Assembly: GCF_015565955.1 (NCBI RefSeq)
Contig: NZ_CP064760.1
Span: forward strand, 2,294,001-2,358,000
Direction of reading: 5' to 3'
Length of the DNA: 64,000 nt
DNA from: Microbacterium schleiferi
GTDB lineage: Bacteria > Actinomycetota > Actinomycetes > Actinomycetales > Microbacteriaceae
The translations under genes and the position numbers were made by a program. The notes under the pieces are model-generated. The model was not told where the DNA came from. It made no database searches and saw nothing but the letters and a program-made list of their open reading frames with translations. Shown piece by piece: positions 8,941 through 18,127 of the stretch (within the stretch, counting starts at the first letter, position 1; each line of letters opens with the position of its first letter).

Positions 8941-10470
8941 TCAGCGGGCCTTTTCCATGGTCATGAGCTTGAGGACCGACTCGGGCGTCGCGTCTTCGAC
9001 GGGCAGCTCTCCGGTGATGCGTCCCTCCGAGATCGCGTACACGCGGTCGGAGATCCCCAACAGTTCGGGCAGCTCAGAAGAGATGACGATGATGCCCTTC
9101 CCCGCGGCGGCGAGCTTGTTGATGATCGTGTAGATCTCGTACTTGGCGCCGACGTCGATGCCGCGGGTGGGCTCATCGAGGATCAGCACGTCGGGATCGG
9201 AGTAGATCCACTTCGACAGCACGACCTTCTGCTGGTTGCCGCCCGAGAGCTTGCCCGTTTTGACGAGAACGTTCGGAGCCTTGATGTTGAGGTCTCGCCG
9301 GTACTCATTGGCGACCTGATACTCCTTGTTGTCGTTGACCAGGCCGAGACGTTCGAGCTTGGTCAACGACGCCATCGAGATGTTGCGCTTGATGTCCTCG
9401 ATGAGGTTCAGGCCGTACGTCTTGCGGTCTTCGGTGGCGTAGGCCAGTCCGTTCTGGATGGCTTCGGCGACCGTGCGGGTCTTGATCTCGCGACCGCGCA
9501 TGAAGACCTTGCCGGTGATTCTGCTGCCGTAGCTGTGGCCGAACAGGCTCATCGCGAACTCGGTGCGTCCCGCACCCATGAGCCCCGCGATCCCGACGAT
9601 CTCGCCGGCACGCACCGTCAGCGACACATCGTCGACGACGACGCGCGACGGGTCCTGCGGGTGATGGGCGGTCCAGTGCTCGACGCGCAGCAGTTCCTCA
9701 CCGATCTGTGGGTCGTGATCGGGGTACCGGTGCTCGAGGTCTCGGCCGACCATGTCTTTGATGATCCGGTCTTCGGTGACGTCGTCGCGCGAAATTGTCT
9801 CGATCGTCTTGCCGTCGCGGATGACGGTGACGGTGTCCGAGATCTTCTTGATCTCGTTGAGCTTGTGGCTGATGATGATCGACGTGATGCCCTGCTCTTT
9901 GAGCTGGAGAATCAGCTCGAGCAGATGATCGGAGTCCTCGTCGTTGAGGGCCGCCGTCGGCTCATCGAGGATCAGCAGCTTCACCTCTTTGGAGAGCGCC
10001 TTGGCGATCTCGACGAGTTGCTGCTTTCCCACGCCGATCCGCTTGATCGGCGTCATGGGGTTGTCTCGCAGCCCGACCCGTTCGAGCAGTTGCGCAGCCG
10101 CGTGATTCGTGCGGTTCCAGTCGATGAGGCCGAGCGTGCCGCGCTGTTCGTTGTTGAGGAAGATGTTCTCGGCGATAGAGAGGTGGGGGCTCAGCGCCAG
10201 TTCCTGGTGGATGATGACGATGCCCTTGGCCTCGCTGTCGCTGAGGCTGCGGAACGCGACCTCTTCGCCGTCGAAGACGATGGTGCCGTCATACGAGCCG
10301 TGCGGATAGACGCCCGACAGCACCTTCATGAGCGTCGACTTACCTGCACCGTTCTCACCGCAGATCGCGTGGATCTCCCCACGCTCGACCTCGAGCGTGA
10401 CGCCCGACAGGGCCTTGACCCCGGGGAAGGTCTTGGTGATGTTGCGCATCTCGAGGATGTTGTCCGCCAT
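8941..10470 (-). CDS. Multiple-monosaccharide ABC transporter, ATP-binding protein
   Basis: 509 aa, two fused ABC domains as in RbsA/XylG/GguA. The N-terminal domain has a full Walker A (GENGAGKST, about residue 38) and Walker B ([12 protein letters not shown]). The C-terminal half has a degenerate Walker A (GLMGAGRTE) but a good signature LSGGNQQKV and [13 protein letters not shown], the usual arrangement in sugar importers of this class. Cytoplasmic, energises uptake through the adjacent permease. Confidence 0.93.
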   Translation of the reverse strand: MADNILEMRNITKTFPGVKALSGVTLEVERGEIHAICGENGAGKSTLMKVLSGVYPHGSYDGTIVFDGEEVAFRSLSDSEAKGIVIIHQELALSPHLSIAENIFLNNEQRGTLGLIDWNRTNHAAAQLLERVGLRDNPMTPIKRIGVGKQQLVEIAKALSKEVKLLILDEPTAALNDEDSDHLLELILQLKEQGITSIIISHKLNEIKKISDTVTVIRDGKTIETISRDDVTEDRIIKDMVGRDLEHRYPDHDPQIGEELLRVEHWTAHHPQDPSRVVVDDVSLTVRAGEIVGIAGLMGAGRTEFAMSLFGHSYGSRITGKVFMRGREIKTRTVAEAIQNGLAYATEDRKTYGLNLIEDIKRNISMASLTKLERLGLVNDNKEYQVANEYRRDLNIKAPNVLVKTGKLSGGNQQKVVLSKWIYSDPDVLILDEPTRGIDVGAKYEIYTIINKLAAAGKGIIVISSELPELLGISDRVYAISEGRITGELPVEDATPESVLKLMTMEKAR

Positions 10471-10542
10471 CGTGACTCCTTGTCCGCATTCGGCCTCGTG
10501 TCGGGCGGCGCGAGGCGCCGCCCGACACGATCTTCGATCTTC

Positions 10543-11673
10543 TTAGCCGTTGATCTCGTCTTCGGTCCAGTACCCGCTGTCCACGAGGACCTCGGTGATG
10601 TTGTCCTTGACGACGATCGCCGACTCCAGCAGGTACGACGGGACGACCTTCACGCCGTTGTCGTAGTCCGTGGTGTTGTTGACCTCGGGGGTCTCACCGT
10701 TGAGCAGCGCGACCGCCATGTCGACGGCGACCTGCGCGAGCAGACGCGTGTCCTTGAAGATGGTCGAGTACTGCTCACCGCGGTTGATGGCCTTGACCGA
10801 GTCGAGCTCGGCATCCTGGCCCGAGATGATCGGCCACTCGGGACCGACCGAGTACCCGGCGTCCGTGAGCGCCGAGATGATGCCACGCGAGATCCCGTCG
10901 TAGGGCGAGAGCACGGCGTTGACCTGCGAGCCATCGGAGTAGTACGCCGTCAGGATGTCTTCCATGCGGCTCTGAGCGGTCTCGCCGTCCCACCGGAGGG
11001 TCGCTGCCTGCTCGAACTCGGTCTGGCCCGACTTCACGACCAGCGTGCCGTCGTCGAAGTAGTCCTGCAGGGTGTCGATCGCGCCGTTCCAGAAGAAGTA
11101 CGCGTTGTTGTCATCCGGCGAACCCGCGAACAGCTCGATGTTGAACGGACCGGCGGGTGCGCCCTCGATCGGGGTGCCGTCCAGCTCGGTCAGACCCAGC
11201 CCGTTGAGGATCGAAGTGGCCTGCTGGACACCGACCTGGTAGTTGTCGAACGACGCGTAGTAGTCGACGTTCTCGGTGTCGCGGATGAGGCGGTCGTACG
11301 CGATGACCGGGATGCCGGCATCCGCGGCCTCCTGCAGCACGCTCGTGAGCGTCGTGCCATCGATCGAGGCGATGATCAGCGCCTCGGCGCCCTTGGTGAT
11401 CATGTTCTCGATCTGCGAGACCTGAGTGGGGATGTCGTCCTCGGCGTACTGCAGGTCGACGGTGAATCCCTGCCCCTCGAGCTCGGACTTGACCGCGTCG
11501 CCGTCCTGGATCCAGCGCTCGGAGCTCTTGGTGGGCATCGCGACGCCGACAAGGCCGCCGTCTCCGCCGCCATCGGTTGAACCGCCGCCACCGGAGCCGG
11601 AGCATCCGGAAAGCAGCAGGGCGCCGGCGGCGAGGGTGGCCGCGCCAGCGAGCAGAATCTTCGTGCTCTTCAC
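10543..11673 (-). CDS. ChvE/XylF-like monosaccharide-binding lipoprotein
   Basis: Extracytoplasmic solute receptor of about 376 aa, type 1 periplasmic-binding fold (Peripla_BP_4). The start is set by a GTG at 11673 (MKSTKILL), 7 nt after an AAGGAA ribosome site; an ATG 8 codons earlier lacks one. The signal peptide ends in the lipobox LLSGC, followed by a Gly/Ser-rich linker. Conserved elements include [33 protein letters not shown] and [14 protein letters not shown], which match ChvE-type receptors of multiple sugars (galactose, arabinose, xylose). The exact sugar cannot be told. Confidence 0.92.
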   Translation of the reverse strand: MKSTKILLAGAATLAAGALLLSGCSGSGGGGSTDGGGDGGLVGVAMPTKSSERWIQDGDAVKSELEGQGFTVDLQYAEDDIPTQVSQIENMITKGAEALIIASIDGTTLTSVLQEAADAGIPVIAYDRLIRDTENVDYYASFDNYQVGVQQATSILNGLGLTELDGTPIEGAPAGPFNIELFAGSPDDNNAYFFWNGAIDTLQDYFDDGTLVVKSGQTEFEQAATLRWDGETAQSRMEDILTAYYSDGSQVNAVLSPYDGISRGIISALTDAGYSVGPEWPIISGQDAELDSVKAINRGEQYSTIFKDTRLLAQVAVDMAVALLNGETPEVNNTTDYDNGVKVVPSYLLESAIVVKDNITEVLVDSGYWTEDEING

Positions 11674-11731
11674 AGTGATTTCCTTTCTGAAGGACATCGT
11701 TGTCTTGGTGTGTGTTTTCAGTTGTGCGTGT

Positions 11732-12499
11732 TCAGTTGTGGGTGAGACCTGACCCGGGCGCTGTCGCGTCCGGGGTCGAGGTGGCATGACGGCGAGCGCG
11801 CTCGTGGAGCACCGCGGCGACGTTGTCGTCCAGCGCGAGGGCATCGAGCGGGCCCGACTGGGAGACGAGGAACGCGTGGCGCGCCGCGACTTCGAGGCAG
11901 GAGGCGATCCGGATCGCCTCGCGCAGGTCCGCGCCGACCGCGAAGACTCCCACGCCGCGGACGAGGGCAACGGACGGTGCGGACGCGAGGGCGCTGACAA
12001 CGGCATCGGCAAGGGCCCGCGGCTCGGCCAGGTCCGTGACCGTCACCGCAACGGGGCCCCCGAACTCTTCGGCCGCAGCAACCGTGAGGCACGGCAGCGT
12101 CGCGGCGCGCGCCGCCCACGCCATCGCGTACGGCGAGTCGGTGTGGACGATCGCCTGCGCGGAGGGAACGTCGCGATAGATGCGTGAGTGGACGGCGGCA
12201 TCCGCCGAGGGGAGCCGCTCGCTGCCGAGGACGTCGGGCAGGGCGATTCCCTCGAGATCGCACAGGACCATGCGCTCGGGCGAGATCTTCTCGAGGAAGA
12301 CGCCGGCCGGTGCGATCACGAACAGGTCAGCCGCGACGATGCGTGCGGAGACATTGCCGCGCGGGCAGGCGACCAGCCCGTGCTGCTCGAGCTCAGCCTG
12401 CCGGTGGGCGACATCGGCACGGGTCCGTGCGATCGCCACTTCGGCTTTCACACCGGCGGCGTACCCCTCGGTCGTGCCCGCAACATCCTTGGGCGGCAT
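11732..12499 (-). CDS. Class II aldolase/adducin-family protein lacking zinc-ligand histidines
   Basis: 255 aa with the AraD/FucA fold. The phosphate-binding motif GNVSAR is present. The usual HTHS metal motif reads HTDS here, so one His is an Asp, and the usual NHG motif near the C-terminus reads RGVGVF, so that His is missing. Enzymes of this family need the three His to hold zinc, so this protein may be inactive, use another metal arrangement, or act as a sugar sensor. It is the first gene of the sugar operon, with an AAGGAG site before the ATG and a promoter/operator upstream (12546-12598), so a link to sugar-phosphate metabolism is likely. Confidence 0.75.
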   Translation of the reverse strand: MPPKDVAGTTEGYAAGVKAEVAIARTRADVAHRQAELEQHGLVACPRGNVSARIVAADLFVIAPAGVFLEKISPERMVLCDLEGIALPDVLGSERLPSADAAVHSRIYRDVPSAQAIVHTDSPYAMAWAARAATLPCLTVAAAEEFGGPVAVTVTDLAEPRALADAVVSALASAPSVALVRGVGVFAVGADLREAIRIASCLEVAARHAFLVSQSGPLDALALDDNVAAVLHERARRHATSTPDATAPGSGLTHN

Positions 12500-12545
12500 G
12501 GCTGAACTCCTTCGTTCCGATCAATCTCGATCGGTGTGACAGTCC

Positions 12546-12561
12546 ATGTGACCGGTCACAT
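12546..12561. promoter_or_regulatory. 16-bp operator palindrome for the sugar operon
   Basis: ATGTGACCGGTCACAT is a perfect palindrome with a central CG, as in LacI-family operators. It lies just downstream of the predicted promoter of the aldolase-transporter operon. A second ACCGGT-centred palindrome (GACCGGTC) is at 12574-12581, inside the promoter spacer, 24 bp away centre to centre. Confidence 0.7.
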
Positions 12562-12567
12562 TGCGAA

Positions 12568-12598
12568 ACTATAGACCGGTCGCTGTCCCGCGTGTCAA
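12568..12598 (-). promoter_or_regulatory. Promoter of the sugar operon
   Basis: On the minus strand TTGACA (12593-12598) and TATAGT (12568-12573) are separated by 19 bp, slightly long. The -35 is consensus. The operator at 12546-12561 follows immediately. Confidence 0.6.
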
Positions 12599-12662
12599 GC
12601 GGCGAAAAGTCTCGGATTGGTAACGGCACCCGGCGGGGCGATTCTGCGCGGGTTCGCGACAG

Positions 12663-13685
12663 TCAGACCCGCCCGAGAGCCCCCGAGGATGCGCGAGGAA
12701 TGAACGTCGGCGCGATCGTGCCGATCGACTCACCCGCGGATTTCCCGCCCGCGTCATCCAGGAGCAGCGCTACGCATCGGCGTCCGAGCTCGGCGAAATC
12801 CTGCCTCACGGTGGTCAGCGGCGGCCAGAAGTGTGCGGCCTCGGGAATGTCGTCGAAGCCCACGATGCTGATATCGCGCGGCACCGAGAGCCCCTCGTCG
12901 CGGACCGCGTGGAGCAGCCCCAGGGCCATTTGGTCGTTCGAGGCGAAGACCGCCGTGAAGTCACGCACCCGCAGCAGCTCGCGTCCCGCGTGGTACCCGA
13001 ATTCGGCCGTCCAGTCGCCCAGGATCGGTGCGGTCATCGGCAGGTCGTGAGCATCCATCTCGTCCAGGAAGCCGCGCATACGGGCCTCGGCTTCGATCCA
13101 GTCCTGCGGCCCGGCGATGTGATAGATCTGGCGGTGTCCGAGCTCGATGAGGTGGCGCGTCGCCATCCGCGCACCCGCGATCTGGTCGACCGAGAGCGTG
13201 TGCTCAGGACCGAGGACTGCCGACTGCAAGGTCACGTAGGGAACGTCGATCCGCTGCGAGGCGAGGGCCCGGAACACGCGCATCTGCGGGGCGATCACCA
13301 CGAGCCCCTCGATCGACTGGGCACTCAGGTGCGCGATGCCGTCCGTGATGGAGTCGGGATCGGCGGCGTCGATGTTGGCGGTGGATACCCAGTATCCGCG
13401 CTCGCGTGCTGCGGCCTCGATCGCCGCGATACTCGAGGCCGGCCCGTACTGGGTGGATGAGGCTGCGAGGATGCCGATCGTCTGCGACCGGCTCGTGACC
13501 AGCATTCGTGCCGCGCGGTTCGGGGTGTACCGCAGGTCGCTCATGACCTGCAGCACACGGGCCCGCGTCTCGGGCCGGATGCTCGGATGATCGTTGAGGA
13601 CGCGAGAGACCGTCTGGTGGGAGACACCAGCCAACCGGGCGACGTCTCGGATGCTCGGCGGACGTCCGCCGGTGCCCTCGCTCAT
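12663..13685 (-). CDS. LacI-family regulator of the sugar operon
   Basis: About 340 aa. The HTH reads SIRDVARLAGVSHQTVSRVLN near the N-terminus, with the hinge sequence NRAARMLVTSRSQTIGIL and a full effector domain (FASNDQMALGLLHAVRDEG, ISIVGFDDIPEAAHFWPPLTTVRQDF). I chose the ATG at 13685 because GGGGAGG lies 7 nt upstream; an in-frame start nine codons earlier lacks one. Its own upstream region and the downstream operon promoter share the same GTCACAT half-site, so it is probably autoregulated and represses the ABC operon until the sugar binds. Confidence 0.92.
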   Translation of the reverse strand: MSEGTGGRPPSIRDVARLAGVSHQTVSRVLNDHPSIRPETRARVLQVMSDLRYTPNRAARMLVTSRSQTIGILAASSTQYGPASSIAAIEAAARERGYWVSTANIDAADPDSITDGIAHLSAQSIEGLVVIAPQMRVFRALASQRIDVPYVTLQSAVLGPEHTLSVDQIAGARMATRHLIELGHRQIYHIAGPQDWIEAEARMRGFLDEMDAHDLPMTAPILGDWTAEFGYHAGRELLRVRDFTAVFASNDQMALGLLHAVRDEGLSVPRDISIVGFDDIPEAAHFWPPLTTVRQDFAELGRRCVALLLDDAGGKSAGESIGTIAPTFIPRASSGALGRV

Positions 13686-13765
13686 CGAATGCCTCCCCGT
13701 GAGCACGGTCACATCAGTGTGTGCGGGTTTTCCGCGCCCGCTCGATCATGATAGCGGCATGCTGC

Positions 13766-13780
13766 ATGTGACTGTCACAT
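13766..13780. promoter_or_regulatory. Operator ATGTGAC-T-GTCACAT upstream of the LacI gene
   Basis: Perfect 7-bp inverted repeat around one base, the same half-site as the operon operator at 12546-12561. It lies in the divergent region between the regulator and the hypothetical gene at 13894. Confidence 0.65.
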
Positions 13781-13817
13781 TGCATCGTGACCACGCTGCC
13801 TTCTCCTCGCGGTCTCT

Positions 13818-13833
13818 GTCACATTTGTCACAT
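13818..13833. promoter_or_regulatory. Two direct GTCACAT half-sites
   Basis: GTCACAT occurs at 13818-13824 and again at 13827-13833 as a direct repeat. A further single copy is at 13708-13714, between the LacI start and the palindrome. These may be auxiliary sites for the regulator. Confidence 0.45.
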
Positions 13834-13893
13834 TGCCGCGGGTGCATGAAGGCGCTCCCGACGGCCGGCGAACGCGGCCGATACGCTGTCTCG

Positions 13894-14445
13894 GTGGCAG
13901 ACTTCCTGCGATTTCTTCCGCTCAGTGGCCGGGCCCGCCAGGACGAGGGCGAGGTCTCGAGCGACCGGCGACGCGAACTCGACACCCTCGTCGGGAGCCT
14001 GGCGGCGCTCTCCCGGGCGGAGTCGGTGTGGGTCGCGTTCGCCACAGATGCCGGGCTCGCGGGGCTGTGGCGCCGATCCGGGGGAACCGTCGAGGGCTTC
14101 CGTGCAGCCCTGCTCGAACAGCGACGCAGCATCCGCGTTCTGTCACGAGCGCTCGCGGCAGCCCTGCAGACGGCGGACACGCTCGGCGCGGAACTGGATG
14201 TCGACCCGATGACCGCCGGCGCCGTCGCGCTGTATGCCCAAGGCGCCGGCCCCTTCGAGCGTCGAGCGGTGGTTGCCGGGCACACGATCCGAGCAACAGA
14301 TGCCGACTGGGCGTTCGGCAACGGTCCGGTTCTCGAGGGCACGTCACTGCAGATCGTCGGGTTCCTGCTCGGTGTGACGGATGATCCCCCGCGGCCGCCG
14401 CATCAGCCCTCCAGCCCGGCCGAGCCCGCAGCCACGCCCGAATAG
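13894..14445 (+). CDS. Hypothetical protein
   Basis: About 183 aa, not recognised. It is helix-rich with many Arg and Ala; the segment LLEQRRSIRVLSRALAAALQTA could be a long helix, and the C-terminus (DDPPRPPHQPSSPAEP) is Pro-rich and disordered. No signal peptide or membrane segment. I chose the GTG at 13894 because TACGCT lies exactly 6 nt upstream, the leaderless signature seen throughout this window; an upstream ATG at about 13846 would add residues that look non-coding. It ends 3 bp before the PMT gene. Confidence 0.6.
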   Translation: MADFLRFLPLSGRARQDEGEVSSDRRRELDTLVGSLAALSRAESVWVAFATDAGLAGLWRRSGGTVEGFRAALLEQRRSIRVLSRALAAALQTADTLGAELDVDPMTAGAVALYAQGAGPFERRAVVAGHTIRATDADWAFGNGPVLEGTSLQIVGFLLGVTDDPPRPPHQPSSPAEPAATPE

Positions 14446-14448
14446 GCT

Positions 14449-16026
14449 GTGTCCGTGACCACCACCGTCGAGAGCCCCGGGCGTCCGACGGTCTATGACC
14501 GCATCAGCGCCCGGGTCGCCCTCTCGCCCCGACTGCAGGTGGCGGTGCCCGCGATCGTGACAGCCGGCGCCGGCATCCTGCGCTTGTGGAACCTCGGCCA
14601 TCCGCACGAACTCGTCTTCGACGAGACCTACTACGTGAAGGATGCCTGGACGCAGTGGAACCTGGGTTTCGCGGCGAAGTGGCCCGACGAGGCCGACGCG
14701 CGCTTCGCCGCCGGTGAGACCGACATCTTCCTCGACCAGGGCAGCTACGTCGTGCATCCGCCGCTGGGGAAGTTCCTCATCGGCGTCGGGATGGCGCTGT
14801 TCGGCGCCGATTCTTCGGTCGGATGGCGCTTCGCCACCGCGCTGTTCGGCACCCTCGCCGTGCTGCTGCTCTATCTCGTCGCTCTCACGCTCACCCGCTC
14901 GATCGGTGTCGCGACGGCGGTATCGGGACTCATGGCGATCGACGGCCTCGCGATCGCCATGAGTCGTGTCGCACTGCTTGACACCTTCGTGATGTTCTTC
15001 ACGCTCATGGCGTTCTGGTTCGTCCTGCTGGATCGGCGATGGCTTCGAGAACGGGAATGGCCACGTCGGTTGGCCGTTGGGCGCTGGGGGCCGGAATCCC
15101 ACTGGGGGCCGGTCTTCTGGGCGCGACCGTGGGTCGTGGCGGCGGGCCTCGCGGCAGGCGCGGCAACCGCCGTGAAGTGGTCGGGCCTGTACGTGCTTGC
15201 CGGGATCGGGATCTATCTCGTCATCGTCGATGCGCTGGAGCGGCGACAGCGCGGTGTGGAGTATTGGCCCGCCGATGCCGCGGTGCGTCAGGGACCGGTG
15301 ACGTTCCTGCTGCTCGTGCCGCCGGCACTGCTGGTGTATCTGGCGTCGTGGACGGGGTGGCTGGTCACCGACGGCGGCTACGACAGGCACACGGTCGACG
15401 GATCACCGGCGACCGGACTGTGGTCCTGGGTGCCGCTGTCGCTGCAGAATCTGTGGGCGTACCACCAGTCGATGTACAACTTCCACGTGGGCCTGTCAGC
15501 AAGCCACAGCTATGCCAGTCCCGCGTGGCAGTGGCCGCTGCTGGCGCGTCCGACCTCGATGTTCTACCACAGCGACGCGCTCGGGGAGGCTGGCTGCACC
15601 GCGGCCTCGGGCTGCGTCCAGAACATCTACTCCATGCCGAACCCGCTCGTCTGGTACGCGGCCGTGGCAGCGAGCGTCTACCTCGTCATCCGGTTCGTCC
15701 GACGCCGCGACCTCGCCTCGGGATTCGTGCTGACCGGGATCGCCGTCACGTGGGTGCCGTGGCTCCTCTACCCCGAGCGCACGGTGTTCCAGTTCTATAC
15801 GGTCGTGATGCTGCCGTTCCTGCTGCTGGCACTGGGACTGGCGCTGCGAGATCTCGCGCATCCGGCCGGGGCCAGTCCCGCACGGCGGGTGACGGGCCAG
15901 CGAGTGGTCATCGTCTTCCTCGTCGTCGCGGTGCTGCTCGCGGCGTTCTGGTACCCGATCATCACGGCAACGAGCGTGCCCTACGAGTTCTGGCGACTGC
16001 ACAACTGGTCGCCGACCTGGATCTGA
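14449..16026 (+). CDS. Dolichyl-phosphate-mannose-protein mannosyltransferase (GT39)
   Basis: Integral membrane O-mannosyltransferase of about 525 aa that moves mannose from polyprenyl-phosphate-mannose to Ser/Thr of exported proteins (Pmt/Rv1002c type). The first loop holds the catalytic FDETYYVKD motif (about residue 52), followed by HPPLGKFLI, which is conserved in GT39, and about ten membrane segments to the C-terminus. Translation may begin at GTG 14449 or GTG 14455; TAGGCT at 14443-14448 sits 6 nt before the latter, favouring a leaderless start there. In many Actinobacteria this gene is next to rsmI; here about 6 kb of sugar genes separates them. Confidence 0.92.
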   Translation: MSVTTTVESPGRPTVYDRISARVALSPRLQVAVPAIVTAGAGILRLWNLGHPHELVFDETYYVKDAWTQWNLGFAAKWPDEADARFAAGETDIFLDQGSYVVHPPLGKFLIGVGMALFGADSSVGWRFATALFGTLAVLLLYLVALTLTRSIGVATAVSGLMAIDGLAIAMSRVALLDTFVMFFTLMAFWFVLLDRRWLREREWPRRLAVGRWGPESHWGPVFWARPWVVAAGLAAGAATAVKWSGLYVLAGIGIYLVIVDALERRQRGVEYWPADAAVRQGPVTFLLLVPPALLVYLASWTGWLVTDGGYDRHTVDGSPATGLWSWVPLSLQNLWAYHQSMYNFHVGLSASHSYASPAWQWPLLARPTSMFYHSDALGEAGCTAASGCVQNIYSMPNPLVWYAAVAASVYLVIRFVRRRDLASGFVLTGIAVTWVPWLLYPERTVFQFYTVVMLPFLLLALGLALRDLAHPAGASPARRVTGQRVVIVFLVVAVLLAAFWYPIITATSVPYEFWRLHNWSPTWI

Positions 16027-16044
16027 CGCGCCGAGCCTGCGGGT

Positions 16045-16890
<846 letters not shown>

Positions 16891-16941
16891 CTAGGTGGAT
16901 GCCTACAGCACCGGCTCAGGGGCTCGAATTAGGCTTATCGC

Positions 16942-18126
16942 ATGAATCGGGGGCGCGTCGCGTGGATCGATCGGCTCCTCGCGCCCGCGAGGGGCACAGG
17001 GGTGTGCGGGGGCTCGGTGCCTAGCCGGCTTCCCGCGGCTGCGCCCACGCTGGCCGGTTTCAGTTACGTGCGGCCGCTGGGGGCCGGAGGCTTCGCCGAC
17101 GTCTTCCTCTATGAACAGGACATGCCGCGTCGCGCCGTGGCCGTCAAGGTCCTGCTGGAAGACATCGTGGACGAGGCGCTGCTGCGGATGTTCGCCGCAG
17201 AGGCCGACGCGATGGCGCATCTGTCGGCGCATCCGTCGATCCTCACGATCTACCAGGCCAGCGTCTCGCCGGACGGGCGTCCCTATATCGTCATGGAGTA
17301 CTGTCCCGCCTCCTTCGCCTCGCGCTACCGGCGCGAGACGATTCCCGTGGACGAGGTGCTTCGCACGGGGGTGAAAGTCGCGTCGGCTCTCGAGTCCGCC
17401 CACCGGGCGGGGCTGCTTCACCGCGACATCAAGCCGTCCAACATCCTGCTGACGGCATACGGCATGCCCGTGCTGTCGGACTTCGGGATCGCGGCATCCG
17501 TGTCAGCGCGGGAAGGCGTCGAGGTCTTCGCAATGAGCGTCCCCTGGAGCGCCCCGGAAATCATCGACGAGCGCACGAGTGGTTCGGTCCCGGCCGAGGT
17601 CTGGAGCCTGGGTGCGACGGTCTATTCGCTCCTGGCCGGGCGAAGCCCCTTCGAGCGCCCGTCGCACAGCGATAACACCCGGGATCACCTGAAGTCCCGC
17701 ATCCGTCGCGCCGCCTACACCCCGATCGAGCGCTCCGACCTGCCGCCGGGCCTGGAGGACGTGCTGCGTCGCGCGCTCGCGAAGAACCCCGTCGACCGCT
17801 TCTCGTCCGCCGCGGAGTTCGCCCACGCCCTGCAGCTCGTGCAGTACGACGGCGGTATGCCCGTCACCCCGCTCGAGCTCGCCGATGCGGTGCCGCTGCC
17901 CGACCGCGAGCCCGATGCGGTTCCCGCGTTCGTGCGCCCGCGGGTGCCTCACGAATCTCCCCGCCGCAAGCGCACCCGCGACCGGGAGGCAACCGGCCGG
18001 GCGCCGAGCGACGATCTCCCCGAGACCATGACCCGTCGCCGGCCCGCATTGCTGTGGTCAGCGATCATCGGCGGCGCGATCGTCGTCACGGGCGTTGCCG
18101 CAGCCGTGATCGTGAGCGTGATCTGA
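16942..18126 (+). CDS. Membrane-anchored Ser/Thr protein kinase (PknB-type)
   Basis: 394 aa Hanks-type kinase. The kinase domain spans about residues 38-305: Gly loop GAGGFADVFL, AVKVL (ATP Lys), HRDIKPSNILL (catalytic loop) and SDFGIA (DFG). An Arg/Pro-rich juxtamembrane stretch follows, then one C-terminal membrane helix (WSAIIGGAIVVTGVAAAVIV) that ends the protein. There is therefore no extracellular PASTA sensor. TAGGCT lies 6 nt before the ATG at 16942 (leaderless); a GTG at 17017 is an alternative start that would drop 25 poorly conserved residues. The next gene begins 1 bp after the stop, so kinase and giant surface protein are co-transcribed. Confidence 0.92.
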   Translation: MNRGRVAWIDRLLAPARGTGVCGGSVPSRLPAAAPTLAGFSYVRPLGAGGFADVFLYEQDMPRRAVAVKVLLEDIVDEALLRMFAAEADAMAHLSAHPSILTIYQASVSPDGRPYIVMEYCPASFASRYRRETIPVDEVLRTGVKVASALESAHRAGLLHRDIKPSNILLTAYGMPVLSDFGIAASVSAREGVEVFAMSVPWSAPEIIDERTSGSVPAEVWSLGATVYSLLAGRSPFERPSHSDNTRDHLKSRIRRAAYTPIERSDLPPGLEDVLRRALAKNPVDRFSSAAEFAHALQLVQYDGGMPVTPLELADAVPLPDREPDAVPAFVRPRVPHESPRRKRTRDREATGRAPSDDLPETMTRRRPALLWSAIIGGAIVVTGVAAAVIVSVI

Positions 18127-18127
18127 C

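Noticed and set aside
9535..11580. 681-codon plus-strand open frame across the sugar ATPase and binding-protein genes
   Set aside because: Antisense of two clear ABC genes; composition is Asp/Arg/Val-rich as expected from the reverse complement.
12546..12561. CRP/Crp-Fnr site (TGTGA...TCACA)
   Set aside because: The half-sites are 4 bp apart (3 bp at 13766-13780) instead of 6, and the linked regulator is LacI-family.
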